Of a DNA stretch of 64,000 nucleotides, positions 61,401-64,000 are shown in pieces. Source of the stretch: Penium margaritaceum (Eukaryota; Streptophyta; Zygnematophyceae; Desmidiales; Peniaceae); NCBI GenBank assembly GCA_023375785.1, contig SZWC01000042.1, positions 314,183-378,182 on the forward strand, written 5' to 3'. The notes beneath the pieces are model-generated. The model worked only from the letters and a program-made list of their open reading frames with translations, did not search any database and was not told the origin of the DNA. How positions within the stretch are numbered: the first letter of the stretch is position 1; each line of letters opens with the position of its first letter. The translations under genes and the position numbers were made by a program.

Positions 61401-64000
61401 GCTACGCCCTAGTTGTACCATAATTGCGCCCTAATTGCGCCCTACTTGTGCCCTACTTGCGCCCTAGTTGTGCCTTAGTTGCGCCTTAGTTGCGCCCTAG
61501 TTGAGCCTTAGTTGCGCCCTAGTTGCGCCCTAGTTGCGCCCTAGTTGTGCGCTGGTTACGCCCTAGTTGCGCCCTAGTTGTGCTCTAGTTCTGCCCTAGT
61601 TCTGCCCTAGTTGCGCCCTAGTTGTGCTCTAGTTCTGCCCTAGTTGCGCCCTAGTTGCGCCCTAGTTGTGCGCTGGTTACGCCCTAGTTGCGCCCTAGTT
61701 GTGCTCTAGTTCTGCCCTAGTTGCAACCGATGTGTGCCCTAGCTGTGCCCTTGCTGCGCCCTAGTTACACCCTAGATGCGCCCTAGTTACACCCTAGTTG
61801 CATCCTAATTGTACTCTAGTTGCGCTCTAGTTGCGCCCTCGTTGCGCCCTCATTGCGTCCTAGTTGCGCCCTCGTTGCGTCCTTGTTCCACCCTAGTTGC
61901 GCCCTAGTTGCGCCCTATTTGCGCCCTAGTTACGCCCTAGTTGCGTCCTAGTTGTGTCCTTGTTGCACTCTAGTTGCGCCCTAGTTGCGCACTAGTTGCG
62001 CCCTAGTTGCGCCCTAGTTGCGCCTTAGTTCTGCCCTAGTTGCTCCATACTTGCTCCCTACTTACGCCCTAGTTGCACCTTAGTTGCGCCCTACTTGCGC
62101 CCTACTCGCGTCCTAGTTGCGCCCTAGTTACACCCTATATGCGCCCTTCTTGCACCCTTATTGCACACTACTTACGCCCTACTAGCGCCCTACCTGCGCC
62201 CTAGTTGCGCCTTTGTTGGGCACTAGATATGCCCTAGTTGTGCCCTAGCTGCGCCCTAGTTGCGTCTTACTTGCGCCCTACTTGCGCCCTAGTTTTGCCC
62301 TACTCGCGCCCTAGTTGCATCCTAGTTGCACCCTAGTTACGTCCTAGTTGCGCCCTAGTTGCACCCTAGTTGCGCCCTAGTTGCGCCCTAGTTGCAGCCT
62401 AGTTGCGCCCTAGTTGTGACCTAGTTGTGTCTTAGTTGTGCCCTAGTTGCGCCGTAGTTGCACCCTAGTTGCACTCTAGTTACGCCCTAGTTGCACCCTA
62501 GTTGCGCCATAGTTGCGCCATAGTTGCGCCCTAGTTGCGCCCTAGTTGCGCTGTAGTTGCACCCTAGTTACGCCCTAGTTGCGCCCTAGTTGCGCCCTAG
62601 TTCCGTCATAGTTACGCCCTATTTGCGCCCTAGTTGCGCCCTAGTTATGCACTAGTTGCACCCTACTTGCTCCCTACTTGCACCATACTTGTGCCCTAGT
62701 TGCGCCTCAGTTGGGCACTAGCTACGCCCTCGTTGTACCCTAGTTGTGCCCTAGTTGCGTCCTAGTTGTGCCCTAGTTTCGCCCTAGTTGCGCCTTCGTT
62801 GCGCCCTAGTTGCGCCCTAGTTGCGCCTTAGTTGCGCCCTAGATGCGGCCTAGTTGCGCCCTAGTTGCGCCCTAGTTGAGCCCTAGTTACGCCCTAGTTG
62901 CGCCCTAGCTGCGCCCTAGTTGCACCCTAGTTGCGCCCCAGTTGCGACCTAGTTGCGCCCTAGTTGCGCCCTAGTTGCGCCCTAGTTGCGCCCTACTTGC
63001 GCCCTAGTTGCGCCCTAGTTGCACCCTATTTGGGCCCTTGTTGCACCCTACTTGCGCCCTATTGGCACCCTACTTGCGCCCTAGTTGTACCTTAGTTGGG
63101 CACTAGCTACGCTCTAGTTGTGCCCTAGTTGTGCGCTAGTTGTGTCCTACTTATGTCCTACTTGCGTGCTAGTTGCGCCTTAGAAGCGCCTTATGTGCGC
63201 CCAACTTGCGCACTAGTTGCACCATAGTTACGCCCTAGCTGTGCCCTAGTTGTGCCATACTTGCGCTCTAGTTGCACCATAGCTGCACCCTACTTGCGCC
63301 CTAGTTGCGCCCTAGTTGCGCCCTTTTTGGGCTCTAGTTGCGTCCTACTTGCGCCCTAGTTGCGTCTTAGTTGCGCCCTAGTTGCGCCCAACTTGCACAC
63401 TAATTGCACCCTATATGCCCATGAGTTGCGCCCTAGTTGCGCCCTAGTTGCGCCCTAGTTGTGCCCTACTTGCGCCCTACTTGCGCCCTACTTGCGCCCT
63501 ACTTGCGCCCTAGTTGCGCCCTACTTATGCCCTAGGTGCGTCATAGTTTGCTCTAGTTGTACCCTAGTTGCGCCCTTCTTGCGCCCTTATTGCACCAAAC
63601 TTACACCCTACTGGCGCCCTACTTGCGCCCTAGTTGTGCCTCAGTTGGGCACTAGCTACACCCTAGTTGCCCCCAGTTGCGCCCTAATTGCGCCCTAGTT
63701 ACGCCCTAGTTGCGCCTTAGTTGCGGCCTGGTTGCGCCCTAGTTGCCCACAAGTCGCGCCCTAGTTGCGCCCTAGATGCGCCCTAGTCGCGCCCTAGTTG
63801 CGCCCTAGTTGCGCCTTAGTTACGCCCTGGTTACACCATAGTTACGCCCTAGTTGCGCCCTATTTGCACCCTAGTTGTGCCCTAGTTGTATCCTAGTTGC
63901 GCCCTAGTTGCGCCCTAGTTGCGCCCTAGTTGCACCCTACATGTGCCCTAGTTGCGCCCTAGTTGCGCCATACTTGCGCCCTAGTTGCGCCCTAGTTGCG
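58432..64000 (+). repeat. 11-bp minisatellite, right part
   Basis: The 11-bp array continues in the same orientation to the window edge. The GGGCACTA marker recurs at 58446, 58996, 59196, 60327, 60854, 61393 (as GAGCACTA), 62218, 62713, 63098 and 63647. A stretch from about 61540 to 61720 contains a duplicated GTGCGCTGGTTACGCC block that also occurs near 57085. Nothing else was found in it. Confidence 0.96.
59500..59697 (+). repeat. Nine identical 22-bp dimers in the 11-bp array
   Basis: GTTACGCCCTAGTTGCGCCCTA is repeated nine times without a single difference (starts 59500, 59522, ... 59676), in an array where neighbouring units normally vary. It is flanked by two copies of a TTGCTTCCAGTTGCGCCCTCG-led segment of about 75 bp, 296 bp apart (about 59401 and 59697). 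This is a very recent expansion or an assembly loop. Confidence 0.92.

Noticed and set aside
45941-64000. CRISPR-like direct repeats
   Set aside because: The units are head-to-tail with no unique spacers, and the sequence is eukaryotic.
55499-64000. Telomere-like repeat (CCCTAG resembles CCCTAA)
   Set aside because: The unit is 11 bp with a constant TTGCG part and contains no true telomere run; the likeness is six bases.

Overview
The window is eukaryotic, non-genic, repeat-dominated DNA. No single-copy host gene could be supported on either strand. It holds three unrelated tandem-repeat families lying edge to edge, one block of decayed Ty1/copia retrotransposons, one short island with a tRNA-like Pol III promoter, and one island that looks like a solo LTR. 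The layout resembles a centromeric/pericentromeric or similar heterochromatic region. The organism cannot be identified. The copia coding DNA is GC-rich at third positions, which would fit an alga, plant or oomycete-like genome, but nothing here settles it.

Layout: (1) 1-5061, a roughly 191-bp satellite in + orientation, organised as a six-monomer higher-order repeat (HOR) of exactly 1,146 bp in four successive intervals. (2) 5062-13029, copia block. Element E1 has a 5'-truncated LTR, a primer binding site matching the anticodon arm of initiator-Met tRNA, gag, protease, integrase, RT, RNase H, a polypurine tract and a 3' LTR. Directly after the 3' LTR lies the pol remnant of a second, diverged copia element (E2), so E1 appears to be inserted in E2. 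Both are pseudogenes by stops and frame changes. (3) about 13029-31200, satellite again, + orientation. (4) 31201 to about 45940, the same satellite in - orientation, interrupted at about 39896-40375 by the Pol III-like island. (5) about 45941-49324, a 20-bp minisatellite in one orientation, with a 383-base assembly gap; it flips at a perfect 20-bp inverted repeat and continues in the other orientation to about 55498. (6) about 55499-64000, an 11-bp minisatellite, interrupted at 57300-58431 by a 1,132-bp TG...CA island flanked by GTTGT on both sides.

Assembly quality matters. Single N bases at 9729 and 13168 each separate two apparently identical direct copies (283 and 622 bp), the signature of overlapping contig ends joined without merging. 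The N at 6364 sits between gag and pol, where the frame changes and a zinc-knuckle region would be expected. The two orientation switches should be read with this in mind.

The most interesting points are: the nested HOR organisation in all three tandem families (1,146 bp; about 2.1-2.3 kb within the 20-bp family; about 540 bp within the 11-bp family); the two orientation switches; the half-tRNA-type primer binding site; a shared frame offset between integrase and RT in the two copia elements; and the solo-LTR-like island. All comparisons were made by eye; no alignment or database search was run.
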